A DNA stretch of 15,074 bases from Candidatus Mesolinea sp. (GTDB taxonomy: Bacteria > Chloroflexota > Anaerolineae > Anaerolineales > Anaerolineaceae). Position numbers and translations under genes: made by a program. The stretch is from NCBI GenBank assembly GCA_003445715.1, contig DMCS01000003.1:1-15074 (forward strand), given 5' to 3'. Position 1 is the stretch's first letter. Each line of letters opens with the position of its first letter. The notes below the pieces were generated by a model, which worked only from the letters and a program-made list of their open reading frames with translations, had not been told where the DNA came from and searched no databases. Below, one piece after another: positions 1 through 7,425 of the stretch.

Positions 1-35
1 CATTTCTAATTAGCCATGACAGTAAAAACGCCAGA

Positions 36-1250
36 TTAGCCAGCTGCTGCCCCCTTGCGTTCAAAGATAATGTATCCTGCCAGTAGGCAGACTAAAAAGG
101 CAACCATTGCCGAAGGTACCACTTCCAGCCCATAAGTCCGCGCCAACACCCCCACCAAGCTCGTCAGCGCCGTGCCGCCCAGGGCACCAGCGGCGGTTTG
201 CACACCAATCGTGTTGTTACTATGCTGCTGCCCTACCCGGCCGGGAGTGCCAGATATCAACCCAGGGAAGATGGGTGCAAATGCAAAGCCGATCACCGCT
301 ACTGCGGCTAAGTTGACCCAGGTACTTAGGTTTAACCCCAGGATCACCCCTGCTAGTATGGCTGCTATGATGCAGACTTTGACTAGCGATTGAATATTAA
401 TCTTCCGCGTCACTAAACCGGCTAAGATGCGCCCAATCGTGAACGTAAACCAATAACTGCCGGCAAAATAACCTGCTAGCTGTGGATCAACCCCTCGCCC
501 TTCTGTGAGCAAGGAGTAAACCCAGGTGCCCATAGAGACTTCAGAGCCCACGTAGAAGAAAAAGAGGAGCATACTCAGCCAAACGCGCCGACGCTTGAGC
601 GTCTGCCCCAAGTTCACTTCTTTTTGTGGCTCTGCTGGGCTCTCGGCTGAGGCGTTATTATTTTGCTGCCAAATGGGCAGGGTGATCCAGAAAGTGATGG
701 CGAGCACGATCTGCACCGCGCCCACCAGCAAGTAGCCTAAGCGCCAATTTTGGAAGTTGGTCAGCGCTGCCGTCATGATGAGTGGACCAGATGTGATCCC
801 CACGCCGTAGCTGGCGTGCAGCCATTGCATCAACCCAGGGCCGTAGTGGCGCGCCACGTAGGCATTCAGGCTGCTGTCGATCCCGCCGGCGCCCATACCA
901 GCAGCCAAGCCTAACGCCACCATCATCCACCACTGTGGGACGATGGTGTAACCTATTAAGCCGATACCAGTGAGAACACAGCTCACGATCAATAGGCACC
1001 CCAGACCCAAGCGGCGGGTGAGCTCGCCTGAAAGGAAGCTGGAGGTGAGGTAACCGACCATAGCCGTAAAGAGCAGGGCACCCAACGCGTCAATCGGTAC
1101 GTTAAAGCTAATGCGGATAGATGGCCAACCAACCCCAAGCAAACCATCTGGCATTCCCAGGGCGATGAAGGCAACGAAAATCAGCAGGATGAGGCCTGCC
1201 GGACGTGCTTTGTTTCTAGGCTTAGATTCGCTAAGCTGCGCTTGGCTCAT
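36..1250 (-). CDS. MFS transporter, fucose-permease (FucP/YfkF)-like
   Basis: This is a 404-residue major facilitator superfamily protein of the inner membrane, about 12 predicted hydrophobic segments long, the usual MFS size. The N-terminal 18 residues are polar. The first membrane segment contains the GMPDGLLGVGWP stretch, and the sequence GGIDSSLNAYV followed by MQWLHASYGVG and SGPLI (about residues 121-157) resembles the FucP-type sugar/drug permease subfamily. A polar central loop (about 195-220) separates the two six-helix halves. The substrate cannot be told from sequence. It lies 9 nt downstream of the DegV gene on the same strand, so the two are probably cotranscribed. The Shine-Dalgarno is weak (AGGG directly against the ATG), which fits translation coupled to the upstream gene. 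Family is confident, substrate unknown. Confidence 0.88.
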   Translation of the reverse strand: MSQAQLSESKPRNKARPAGLILLIFVAFIALGMPDGLLGVGWPSIRISFNVPIDALGALLFTAMVGYLTSSFLSGELTRRLGLGCLLIVSCVLTGIGLIGYTIVPQWWMMVALGLAAGMGAGGIDSSLNAYVARHYGPGLMQWLHASYGVGITSGPLIMTAALTNFQNWRLGYLLVGAVQIVLAITFWITLPIWQQNNNASAESPAEPQKEVNLGQTLKRRRVWLSMLLFFFYVGSEVSMGTWVYSLLTEGRGVDPQLAGYFAGSYWFTFTIGRILAGLVTRKINIQSLVKVCIIAAILAGVILGLNLSTWVNLAAVAVIGFAFAPIFPGLISGTPGRVGQQHSNNTIGVQTAAGALGGTALTSLVGVLARTYGLEVVPSAMVAFLVCLLAGYIIFERKGAAAG

Positions 1251-1259
1251 CCCTGAAGG

Positions 1260-2111
1260 TTAGGCTTCCACATACCCGCATAGCGCCAAGGCGCCTGGTC
1301 CGGTATGCAAGCCAAGTACTGGCCCTGTGATATTGATGAAAAGCTCAGCTGGTTTCAGTTCCTCCCGCAGGCGGGCGGCTAACTTTTCAGCTTCCTCAAG
1401 CGCGTTGCCATGCACCACAGCGATATGCAGCTTGCCTACTTGCTGCCCAATGGCGTTGGTGAACTTCTTGTACAAACCCTCTAACACAGCCTTATGGGTA
1501 CGGTAAACTGCGACCGGGGTTACTTTTCCTGATTCCCGATTGACAGCAACCAGTGGTTTGATGGAAAGGGTATTGCTCAGCCAGTTAACCGCATCGCCAA
1601 TGCGGCCGCCTTTAGCCAAGTAGGAAATCGTATCCAAACCGATGTAAAGGTAAATGCGTTGACGCACCGCTTCAACGGTTTGCAACACTTCCTGCACCGA
1701 TTTGCCAGCCTCGAGTGCGCGCGCAGCTGCTATCACCTGCCAGCCTAACATCATCGTGTTCCCTCTAGAGTCGACCAGATGCACCGGCACGCCAACCATT
1801 TTTGCTGCCATGCTTGCCATCTGAAAAGTACCGCTCATCTCGCTGCTGATGGTAATGCAGACGATTTCGGTCGCGCCTTTTTCAATAGCGCGCTCAAATG
1901 CCCTGCAGAAATCCTCAATGGTAGGTTGAGAGGTCGTCGGTAGTTGAGGATCACTCTCAATGCGCTGGTAAAATTCCTGTGGAGTCATGGTTACACGATC
2001 TAAGTATTGTTCTTTTCCCCAGATGATGTAGCAAGGAACTACGTCAATATCGTATTGCTCGAGCAGTTCGGTATCGATATCACAGGTGCTATCAGTGATG
2101 ATTTTTATCAT
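1260..2111 (-). CDS. DegV family fatty-acid-binding protein
   Basis: A 283-residue DegV-family protein, the typical length (about 280). Members are cytosolic proteins that bind a single fatty acid; in Firmicutes the FakB members present it to the kinase FakA for phosphorylation. Visible family motifs are TDSTCD near the N terminus (residues 7-12), TSQPT (about 60-64), the SSEMSGT loop (about 88-94), DSRG, SYLAKGGRIG (about 163-172) and GLHTGPGA near the C terminus. No FakA homologue lies in the window, so whether it serves a kinase here is unknown. The start is supported by GGAG (plus-strand 2117-2120) 5 nt upstream of the ATG. A possible promoter lies at 2139-2166, and the MFS gene 36-1250 follows after 9 nt. 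Family call is strong; ligand is inferred from the family. Confidence 0.93.
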   Translation of the reverse strand: MIKIITDSTCDIDTELLEQYDIDVVPCYIIWGKEQYLDRVTMTPQEFYQRIESDPQLPTTSQPTIEDFCRAFERAIEKGATEIVCITISSEMSGTFQMASMAAKMVGVPVHLVDSRGNTMMLGWQVIAAARALEAGKSVQEVLQTVEAVRQRIYLYIGLDTISYLAKGGRIGDAVNWLSNTLSIKPLVAVNRESGKVTPVAVYRTHKAVLEGLYKKFTNAIGQQVGKLHIAVVHGNALEEAEKLAARLREELKPAELFINITGPVLGLHTGPGALALCGYVEA

Positions 2112-2138
2112 AGTTACTCCAGGTATTTATTTACTCTA

Positions 2139-2166
2139 ATCTTACCCTAAATCCTGCTCGTGTGAA
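2139..2166 (-). promoter_or_regulatory. Putative sigma70-type promoter for the degV-MFS unit
   Basis: Read on the minus strand, TTCACA (plus 2161-2166) and TAAGAT (plus 2139-2144) are separated by 16 nt. They match the consensus boxes at 5/6 and 4/6 positions. The start of transcription would fall about 20 nt before the DegV ATG. Consensus match only. Confidence 0.42.
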
Positions 2167-2230
2167 GGTGGTGTAAGAGCAAAAAAGAAATGTTCTATTA
2201 AAAATTAAGAACTCATGTCCTAGCATGATG

Positions 2231-2322
2231 CCCTATGGGCAGGCTGCGCACTCGGGAGACCTACGGTCAATCTCCTCGCTCGGTACCCTACGGGCAGGCT
2301 TCGCACTCAGGAGACCGGCGAG
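2231..2322. repeat. Imperfect 31-bp direct repeat with nested hairpins
   Basis: Two 31-bp copies, 2231-2261 and 2286-2316, start CCCTA(T/C)GGGCAGG and end GGAGACC. They differ at only 3 positions and lie 55 bp apart. Each begins with a small palindrome: GCCC-TAT-GGGC in copy 1 and CCC-TAC-GGG in copy 2. Between the copies GACC-TAC-GGTC forms another small stem. A longer arm pairs CTCGCTCGGT (2275-2284) with ACCGGCGAG (2314-2322), 9 bp with one bulged T. It sits in the 264-bp spacer between the DegV start and the DinB stop; open reading frames crossing it look incidental. It resembles the short structured intergenic repeats of many genomes, but the family is not recognised. Confidence 0.7.
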
Positions 2323-2360
2323 AACGAAGTCTACCCATAAGCACTTTTAGTATATATCCT

Positions 2361-2374
2361 CAAGCTGATGCTTG
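2361..2374 (-). other. Small hairpin just after the DinB stop codon
   Basis: CAAGC and GCTTG pair around a 4-nt loop, 2 nt downstream of the DinB stop on the minus strand. No T-run follows in the direction of transcription, so an intrinsic terminator is doubtful. It may only stabilise the 3' end. Confidence 0.25.
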
Positions 2375-2375
2375 T

Positions 2376-2867
2376 TTAGATAATGTGCTCGGTATGGCCA
2401 GCCAGATTGCGCCCGAACTCTAATTGACCCGTATGGTAGCTATGGTGGAAGAAAAAGAACAGTGCCCAATAACCGCGGCGCTGCATGCGCCCGCGGATCA
2501 CGGGGATTTCTTCGTCAAAATCTTCCTCGCGCATGCTCTTTAGCTGCGCTGCAATCGCTGTGTGGAGCTGGTCGATGCTATTTAAAAAGGTTTCAAGCGA
2601 AGGCAGCCCTTCTTCTTTACCCAAAACTGGCTCAGAGCCATAACCAAAGCGGCTGAAATCGGGCAGACCAGCCGGCAGCTGCCCACCGAGCACCTTTTGC
2701 TGAATGGTGACTAAGTTATTCGCTAAATGCCCTAGCACCCATGCCATGCAGTTCCCGCCATGAGGGGGTTGAATGAGCAACTCATCATCGTTTAAGCCGG
2801 CAGTTTGTTCGTGTACTATTTCCTGAAGCTGCCCAAGAACGGCAGCATATTCTGAGATGGTAATCAT
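2376..2867 (-). CDS. DinB-fold metal-binding protein
   Basis: A 163-residue protein of the DinB/YfiT-like four-helix-bundle family, the usual size. The metal-binding histidine pattern is visible: H47 in the WVLGHLANNL motif, and H141/H142 plus H145 in HHSYHTGQL near the C terminus. Family members bind Zn or Ni. Many are uncharacterised, and some act as thiol (bacillithiol or mycothiol) transferases; which applies here cannot be told. The start at 2867 was chosen over an in-frame ATG five codons upstream because AAGGAG (within plus 2871-2880) is correctly spaced for 2867 and would lie inside the coding region of the longer form. It is flanked by non-overlapping genes on the same strand and has its own possible promoter. 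Fold call is good, activity unknown. Confidence 0.87.
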   Translation of the reverse strand: MITISEYAAVLGQLQEIVHEQTAGLNDDELLIQPPHGGNCMAWVLGHLANNLVTIQQKVLGGQLPAGLPDFSRFGYGSEPVLGKEEGLPSLETFLNSIDQLHTAIAAQLKSMREEDFDEEIPVIRGRMQRRGYWALFFFFHHSYHTGQLEFGRNLAGHTEHII

Positions 2868-2887
2868 ATTTCTCCTTTCCATGTTTA

Positions 2888-2916
2888 ATATTATCCTTAT
2901 CTCGATGTAATTTCAA
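2888..2916 (-). promoter_or_regulatory. Putative promoter for the DinB gene
   Basis: On the minus strand TTGAAA (plus 2911-2916) and TAATAT (plus 2888-2893) are 17 nt apart; GATAAT (plus 2890-2895, 15-nt spacing) overlaps as an alternative -10. The leader to the ATG at 2867 would be short and would include the AAGGAG ribosome site. Consensus match only. Confidence 0.42.
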
Positions 2917-3006
2917 TTCCACTTATATTAACTGGTGTAAAAATAAACCGACATAATCTATCAGACACGTAATAGTGGCAGACTTGTCAATAATACTGGC
3001 AGCCGC

Positions 3007-4218
3007 TTAAACAAGCTCCTTTTCGGAGGAGATATGGCGGGCAGCCAGTGCGCAGCCCAAAGCGATCACGCACAGGGCAGCACTCACCAAGTAAATTTGC
3101 CGCGCGCCATAGCTATCATAAATCACGCCGCTAATCGCATTGCTCAAAATATACATGATGCCATTCATGGTGTTGAATACGAATGTGAACGCTGTGGTGG
3201 TATATTGCTTCGGGATGCGCACATTCACCAAATGTACCGTTGTGACCAGGCGCAAAGTAAAGCTTATGGCGGTCATAATGTTGAGCGCGAAAACCATCCA
3301 GCCTGATGGGAAGAGCCACACCAACAGCCGGCGGGTCAGGTCAAAAGCTAAAATTGCGATGACCAGGTTTCGTGCTCCCAAGCGCTCGATGAGGTGGTCT
3401 GCGCCTAACATCATCGGCACCTCTAGCAGTGCGCTCAACGTGGCTGCTAAGCCAATCACACTCACGGGGAGACCTAATTCTGCCATGAAAATTGGCTCAA
3501 AAGAGCGCACACCATCAAAAAGCGGATCAGTCAGCGCTAGGGCGATCACCGTCAGCAGTAAGTAACGGTCCTCGGCGATTAAATGGATTACCCCGTGTGT
3601 ACCCAGCGGAGCTTCGACACTTTCGGATGAGCGCCGTTCACGGAAAATGCTCTCGGGCATCAGCAGCAAAACTACGCAGGTAGCTGCCATTAATCCTAAG
3701 AAGATACGGTCGTTGCGTAATAAGCCAAAGTTTTGGAAAATCATGCCGCCGAGTAAAGCTGTCAGTGCAAAGCCCAACGAACCCCACATGCGCAGCCTGC
3801 CAAATGCAGGCTGCTCCTCACCGTTTTTATCGGCTGAGACCTGATAGGAGAGGTTTTCGCTGGCGGTGATGCTGGAGCTGATGATCACGCGGTTAATCGT
3901 GTAAATCACGAGCATCGCGCCAAAGGCGCGCAAATAAGGAATGAGGAAAAGCGTTACCGTTGCGATGGCGAGGGAGATGAGCAAGATAAGGCGTTTATCT
4001 TTGCTGCGGTCGAAGATCAGCCCATATTGAGGTGCTGTGAGGATGACTGCCAGCGCGCTGAGCATGTTGAGCAGGCTAATTTGCACGCCATTGTAGCCGA
4101 TAGCCTTGAATTGCAGGCTGAGGAAAGGCATCATCAATCCTAATCCAGCAAAAAAGAGCAGGAAAAACAAGCTAAAGAGCAGGATGTTTTTTCTCAGAGC
4201 GCGTTCATCGGCTGGCAT
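3007..4218 (-). CDS. MFS transporter, LacY/nucleoside-permease-like
   Basis: A 403-residue inner-membrane major facilitator with about 12 hydrophobic segments. The N-terminal segment (FSLFFLLFFAGLGLMMPFLS) and the first-half loop YGLIFDRSKDKRLIL (about residues 65-79, the position of the conserved MFS loop 2-3 motif) place it near the MFS_1-like branch that holds LacY, HcaT and nucleoside permeases. The second half has a matching loop, DHLIERLGARNLVI. A cytoplasmic centre of about 25 residues (RERRSSESVEAPLG) separates the halves. The substrate is not predictable. The Shine-Dalgarno is modest (GAGAAG about 4 nt upstream of the ATG). It is transcribed away from dnaN, with a TATAAT box on its strand at plus 4265-4270. 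It is not closely related to the MFS protein at 36-1250. Confidence 0.87.
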   Translation of the reverse strand: MPADERALRKNILLFSLFFLLFFAGLGLMMPFLSLQFKAIGYNGVQISLLNMLSALAVILTAPQYGLIFDRSKDKRLILLISLAIATVTLFLIPYLRAFGAMLVIYTINRVIISSSITASENLSYQVSADKNGEEQPAFGRLRMWGSLGFALTALLGGMIFQNFGLLRNDRIFLGLMAATCVVLLLMPESIFRERRSSESVEAPLGTHGVIHLIAEDRYLLLTVIALALTDPLFDGVRSFEPIFMAELGLPVSVIGLAATLSALLEVPMMLGADHLIERLGARNLVIAILAFDLTRRLLVWLFPSGWMVFALNIMTAISFTLRLVTTVHLVNVRIPKQYTTTAFTFVFNTMNGIMYILSNAISGVIYDSYGARQIYLVSAALCVIALGCALAARHISSEKELV

Positions 4219-4264
4219 AATCTTCTCGATTTGATTGGGATATCAACCCACTGACGGTGAAGTC

Positions 4265-4270
4265 ATTATA
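4265..4270 (-). promoter_or_regulatory. -10 box (TATAAT) for the leftward MFS gene
   Basis: A perfect TATAAT on the minus strand gives a leader of roughly 40 nt to the ATG at 4218. No good -35 hexamer is visible at the normal spacing, so an activator or another sigma factor may be needed, or the match is chance. Confidence 0.45.
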
Positions 4271-4452
4271 ACATCGTGGCGCATAGGAGAGCGCTTTACA
4301 GGCAAAGTTTATGGCACAATCCGCAAAGCTTGTATATACACGGAAGAGACCAGCTGTTTTTCCTGTGAGGGTGTTGAAAAACATTGGTTAGTCGATTGCA
4401 TCCAAAATTTTCAAAGTTAAGAATTTCAATCTGCCCTCGCCTGCAAACATCT

Positions 4453-4512
4453 TTCCCCTCACCAGCATAGGCCGGAAAGTTTTACACTAAAACGAGACGC
4501 TGGGGAGGGGAA
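4453..4512. repeat. Long imperfect inverted repeat with an inner hairpin
   Basis: The arm at 4453-4466 (TTCCCCTCACCAGC) pairs with 4499-4512 (GCTGGGGAGGGGAA) at 13 of 14 positions. The 32-nt loop contains a second perfect stem, GTTTTA-CAC-TAAAAC (4479-4493). No T-run follows on the plus strand, so it is not a standard terminator. It lies about 170 nt upstream of the dnaN start codon in the divergent spacer. Function unknown. Confidence 0.8.
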
Positions 4513-4529
4513 TCAAAGGGGTGGGGGGG
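4502..4529 (+). other. Predicted G-quadruplex motif upstream of dnaN
   Basis: Four G-runs lie in a row on the plus strand: 4502-4505, 4507-4510, 4518-4521 and 4523-4529. They are separated by 1, 7 and 1 nt, which satisfies the usual G(3+)N(1-7) rule with four G per run. The first two runs also form the right arm of the inverted repeat 4453-4512, so hairpin and quadruplex cannot both form. Predicted from sequence only. Confidence 0.7.
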
Positions 4530-4637
4530 TATACACATATTGTAGACTTCTTGAATATAAAGTTACTCATTTCTTAATGTTCTAGCCATTTTCAATACCC
4601 TATTCCCGTAATTATGGCAAAAATTGAATCTTCAAGG

Positions 4638-4643
4638 TATACT
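4638..4643 (+). promoter_or_regulatory. Putative -10 box for dnaN
   Basis: TATACT lies 39 nt before the dnaN start codon. The candidate -35 at 17-nt spacing (TGGCAA, 4615-4620) is poor. Transcription would start near 4650, which also argues against translation from the in-frame ATG at 4614. Confidence 0.42.
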
Positions 4644-4671
4644 TTAGACATTAATTTTCAGCTTCATTCAC

Positions 4672-4678
4672 GGGAGGA
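4672..4678 (+). promoter_or_regulatory. dnaN ribosome binding site
   Basis: GGGAGGA is positioned with its core GGAGG 5 nt before the ATG at 4683. This strong site decides the start against the upstream in-frame ATG at 4614. Confidence 0.8.
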
Positions 4679-4682
4679 ACCC

Positions 4683-5819
4683 ATGAAAGTCATTGTCAAA
4701 CAAGATCAGCTTGCCCAAGGCGTCAGCACCGTATCCCGCGCAGTCTCAACTCGCAGTCCACTGCCTGTTTTAGCCAACATTTTGCTGCAAACCGATGACG
4801 GCCGGCTGAAGCTTTCCGCGACCAACCTGGAAATGGGCATCAGCGCATGGATTGGCGCTAAGGTGGAGCAGCCCGGCAGCCTGACGGTTCCCTCCCGCAC
4901 GTTTGTGGACCTGGTAAGCAACCTGCCTAGTGACGACGTCACGCTGACGGTTGATGAGCGCACGCATACCCTCAATGTACACTGTGGAACGCTCAATACC
5001 GATATTAAAGGCATCAGCGCGGATGAGTTTCCGCCTATGCCAGAGCCAGACCTGAGCGCTAGCATCCCACTGAATGTTGCTAACTTCAAAGAGATGATCC
5101 AAGAAGTTGTCTTTGCTGCCTCCCGTGAAGAATCCCGCCCCAACCTAACGGGCGTGCACCTTTCCTTTGAGGGTGATTACCTCGTCTTGGCAGCCACCGA
5201 TGGCTACCGCATCTCGATTGCCAAAGCTATCATGGCGCAAAAGCCGGCCCAAAAGATCGAAGCGCTCATCCCGGCGCGGGCATTAGCGGAGCTAGCCCGC
5301 ATTGCAGTCAATGGCGATGAAACCTTGCAAATGGTTTTTCCAGCCGGACGCGGCCAGGTCATCTTCCACCTGCACGATGTAGAGCTGGTCTCCCAGCTGA
5401 TTGAAGGCAACTTCCCCAACTACGCTGCCATCATCCCGCCTTCTTTCAAAACGCGCACTGTGCTTTCAACGGCGGAGCTGCTCAAAGCCTGCCGGCAGAC
5501 CGAGATCATCGCGCGCGAAGGCAGTTACATCGCCCGCTTGGATATTCAACCCGAAAGCAGCGCCGAGAAACCTTCACAGTTAGAGATTTCCGCCAGCTCC
5601 GAGCAGACCGGCTCCTCTGAGGTGATGGTCGACGCATCTATCGATGGCACGCCGCTGCTGATTGCCTTCAATGTGCGCTTCCTGCGCGAAGTGCTCGAAG
5701 TGATTAAGACCCCTAACGTAGTGTTGGAGACCAATGCCGCCAATTCGCCGGCAATGATCCGGCCAGTGGGCGATGAGAGCTTCCAGCACATCATCATGCC
5801 GATGAACTTACAGCGATAG
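4683..5819 (+). CDS. dnaN: DNA polymerase III subunit beta (sliding clamp)
   Basis: A 378-residue beta clamp, within the family's usual 360-380. Two copies form a ring around DNA and tether the replicative polymerase and other partners. The three-domain layout is visible: domain 1 begins MKVIVKQDQLAQGVSTVSRAV and has RSPLPVLANILL; domain 2 begins near residue 130 with FAASREESRPNLTGVHLSF and AATDGYRISIA; domain 3 ends with HIIMPMNLQR, the conserved clamp C terminus (typically MP[MV]R/L). The start is set by the GGGAGGA ribosome site. It stands alone rather than in the common dnaA-dnaN-recF order: an MFS gene diverges upstream and a lipoprotein array follows the terminator at 5844-5877. The long spacer upstream holds an inverted repeat and G-runs that could affect its expression. 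Confidence 0.97.
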   Translation: MKVIVKQDQLAQGVSTVSRAVSTRSPLPVLANILLQTDDGRLKLSATNLEMGISAWIGAKVEQPGSLTVPSRTFVDLVSNLPSDDVTLTVDERTHTLNVHCGTLNTDIKGISADEFPPMPEPDLSASIPLNVANFKEMIQEVVFAASREESRPNLTGVHLSFEGDYLVLAATDGYRISIAKAIMAQKPAQKIEALIPARALAELARIAVNGDETLQMVFPAGRGQVIFHLHDVELVSQLIEGNFPNYAAIIPPSFKTRTVLSTAELLKACRQTEIIAREGSYIARLDIQPESSAEKPSQLEISASSEQTGSSEVMVDASIDGTPLLIAFNVRFLREVLEVIKTPNVVLETNAANSPAMIRPVGDESFQHIIMPMNLQR

Positions 5820-5843
5820 GCGCTGCCATCCAAGTTAGCTCAG

Positions 5844-5877
5844 ACACCGGAAGACCAAATTCCGGTGTTTTGTTTTT
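5844..5877 (+). terminator. Intrinsic terminator after dnaN
   Basis: A perfect 9-bp stem, ACACCGGAA (5844-5852) with TTCCGGTGT (5860-5868), closes a 7-nt loop and is followed by TTTGTTTTT. It lies 24 nt after the dnaN stop and isolates dnaN from the lipoprotein array. Confidence 0.93.
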
Positions 5878-5897
5878 AAGCATAAATGTTATATACT
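5870..5897 (+). promoter_or_regulatory. Putative promoter of the lipoprotein array
   Basis: TATACT (5892-5897) lies 16 nt after TTGTTT (5870-5875), which is part of the T-tract of the dnaN terminator. The start would be close to 5904, giving a very short leader that begins at the AAGAGG ribosome site (5904-5909). The -35 match is weak (3/6). Confidence 0.42.
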
Positions 5898-5915
5898 GTA
5901 TGCAAGAGGCAGCAG

Positions 5916-6650
5916 ATGAACCCTTATAAGAAAATGGCATTCTTTATAACAGTTCTGCTTTGCGTAATAACAAGTTGCCAGCCGATTAGTCCACCTCAGC
6001 CTATGCCAACAGTAACAAAATCCGAGGGCAGACTGATGAAGGGTGTGATTCTTTATGTTGAGCGCTATAAAAACGACAAAACCGTCATTGATTTTGGGGA
6101 AATTGTGGAAGGAGGAAAGCATATCAGTAACGTCGGCAGGGTTTCTTTCGCCGATGATTGCGAATTTTTGTTCTCTATCAATGGTCAAGAGGAAGATGCC
6201 AGCAGTGACGATTTAGCAGTAGGCCAAACCGCAGAAATATATGTGACTGAAATACTGGAATCCTATCCGTGGCAGTCTACAATTTCCAAGATTGTCATCA
6301 CTTCACCAGATCCACAAGTCAGTCTAAAGCCAGTTTCTACATTTCTCGACCCCGAATTTGAAGGCGTGATTACTTCAATAATAGAGCCAAGCTTAGATTA
6401 TCCTCTCTACAAAATAAATATCTCTGTAACTTCATCGCCCAATTACCCTGATGTGGAAGAGGCTTCATTTTCTATCCAGAACTCAGCCTTAATTTGGCAG
6501 GAAACTGCCTTTGGCTACCAACCGATAAACGCCACTTACCTGGGAGTAGGGCAAAGCGTCAGTATTTTGCTAGAAGATTGGCATATGCTGGATCCAGATC
6601 CCACAGTCTACTTGGCCTTTGAAATCATCGTCCTCTCTAGTGAAGAGTAA
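5916..6650 (+). CDS. Two-domain lipoprotein, copy 1 of the paralogous trio
   Basis: A 244-residue predicted lipoprotein of unknown function. MNPYKK, a hydrophobic stretch and the lipobox I-T-S-C predict lipidation at C21, so the mature protein should be anchored on the outer face of the cytoplasmic membrane. The start at 5916 has AAGAGG at 5904-5909; the in-frame ATG at 5886 lies inside the probable promoter. After a Pro-rich linker (22-35) come two similar beta-rich halves, about 41-128 and 149-241. Both follow the pattern GVI..I ... L.VGQ...I ... I/EIIV. The first half ends ESYPWQ (115-120), which recalls the ESYPAQ motif of DUF3221/YobA lipoproteins; that link is from memory and tentative. 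The first half is about 95% identical in DNA to copy 3. AT-richer than neighbouring genes. Confidence 0.8.
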   Translation: MNPYKKMAFFITVLLCVITSCQPISPPQPMPTVTKSEGRLMKGVILYVERYKNDKTVIDFGEIVEGGKHISNVGRVSFADDCEFLFSINGQEEDASSDDLAVGQTAEIYVTEILESYPWQSTISKIVITSPDPQVSLKPVSTFLDPEFEGVITSIIEPSLDYPLYKINISVTSSPNYPDVEEASFSIQNSALIWQETAFGYQPINATYLGVGQSVSILLEDWHMLDPDPTVYLAFEIIVLSSEE

Positions 6651-6694
6651 AGTGGGATGTTGTATATTGGCTTGTGTCGAATAAAAGGAAATCC

Positions 6695-7417
6695 ATGTTC
6701 AAAAAGAAGGCCTTTTTGTTATTAGGAGTCATTGCATTGACTCTTGTTCTGTTCTTGGCGGGCTGTCAATTCGTTAATGCGCCTCTACTTACGCCAACAG
6801 AAACAAAAATCAGTGGCTTTCACTTACAAGGAGCGATCCTTTACTTTGAGAAGTTATATAAGGGCGATGCTGTAATTCATTTCGGCGAAATCAAAGATCC
6901 AGCTGAAGGCATGATTGGCTATGGTTTCGTTCACATTCCCGAGGATTGTGAAATCTTGAAGAGGCTTGATGGTGAGGAGGAGGCAAGCCTTGAGGATTTA
7001 GCTGTCGGTCAAATGGCAGAAATCTTTGTACCCGAAATTCTGGAATCCTACCCTTGGCAAGCGACTGCAACCAAAGTCATCATTACATCCCCAGATCCGA
7101 AAGAGAGCCTCAAACCACTTTCTCTTGTGCTTGCTCCAGACTTTGAAGGGATTATCACCGCAATCCATGAGCAGACGGAGCCCTTTCACAGCTTAACGAT
7201 CACCTTAGAAATCACGTCCGCGCCCAAATATCCGGAGCTCAAGGAAGAAACGGTCGCCCTTGACCGTCAAGCGTTGCTTTGGGAAGAAACTGCCTCTGGT
7301 TATGAGCTCATCTCGCGGGACGCATTGGTATTAGGCCAGAAAATCAGCGTTTTACTAAAAGATCAAGGCTTGGATAGAATCGTTAGCGAAATAATCGTGC
7401 TTCTGAATGAAGAATAA
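6695..7417 (+). CDS. Two-domain lipoprotein, copy 2 of the paralogous trio
   Basis: A 240-residue predicted lipoprotein paralogous to copies 1 and 3 but clearly more distant. The signal peptide is classical: MFKKK, a long Leu/Val core, and lipobox L-A-G-C with C24 as the lipidated residue. The start at ATG 6695 is preferred to the GTG at 6674 because AAGGAA (6685-6690) fits it. The two halves are about 45-130 and 149-236. Conserved with copy 1 are the buried-looking EDCEIL cysteine (C85), DLAVGQMAEI, PEILESYPWQ (113-122) and the terminal SEIIVL. Its start is 45 nt after the copy 1 stop, so the trio is probably one transcript. No catalytic motif is visible; a ligand-binding or envelope role is conceivable but unsupported. 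Confidence 0.8.
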   Translation: MFKKKAFLLLGVIALTLVLFLAGCQFVNAPLLTPTETKISGFHLQGAILYFEKLYKGDAVIHFGEIKDPAEGMIGYGFVHIPEDCEILKRLDGEEEASLEDLAVGQMAEIFVPEILESYPWQATATKVIITSPDPKESLKPLSLVLAPDFEGIITAIHEQTEPFHSLTITLEITSAPKYPELKEETVALDRQALLWEETASGYELISRDALVLGQKISVLLKDQGLDRIVSEIIVLLNEE

Positions 7418-7425
7418 AGGAAACC

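Noticed and set aside
2235..2423. Open frame across the 31-bp repeats
   Set aside because: Composed of repeat DNA and the antisense of the DinB gene end, no ribosome site, no protein-like features.
4235..4420. Open frame of 61 codons in the divergent spacer
   Set aside because: TTG start without a ribosome site, overlaps the promoter region of the MFS gene and shows no recognisable protein character.
4219..4682. Possible replication origin next to dnaN
   Set aside because: Only one loose DnaA-box-like match (GTATACACA near 4530) was found, with no cluster of boxes, no dnaA gene and no AT-rich unwinding repeats.
4614..4682. Longer dnaN start at 4614
   Set aside because: It would span the probable -10 box and ignores the strong GGGAGGA site at 4672-4678; the clamp family begins with the MKVIVKQ-type sequence.
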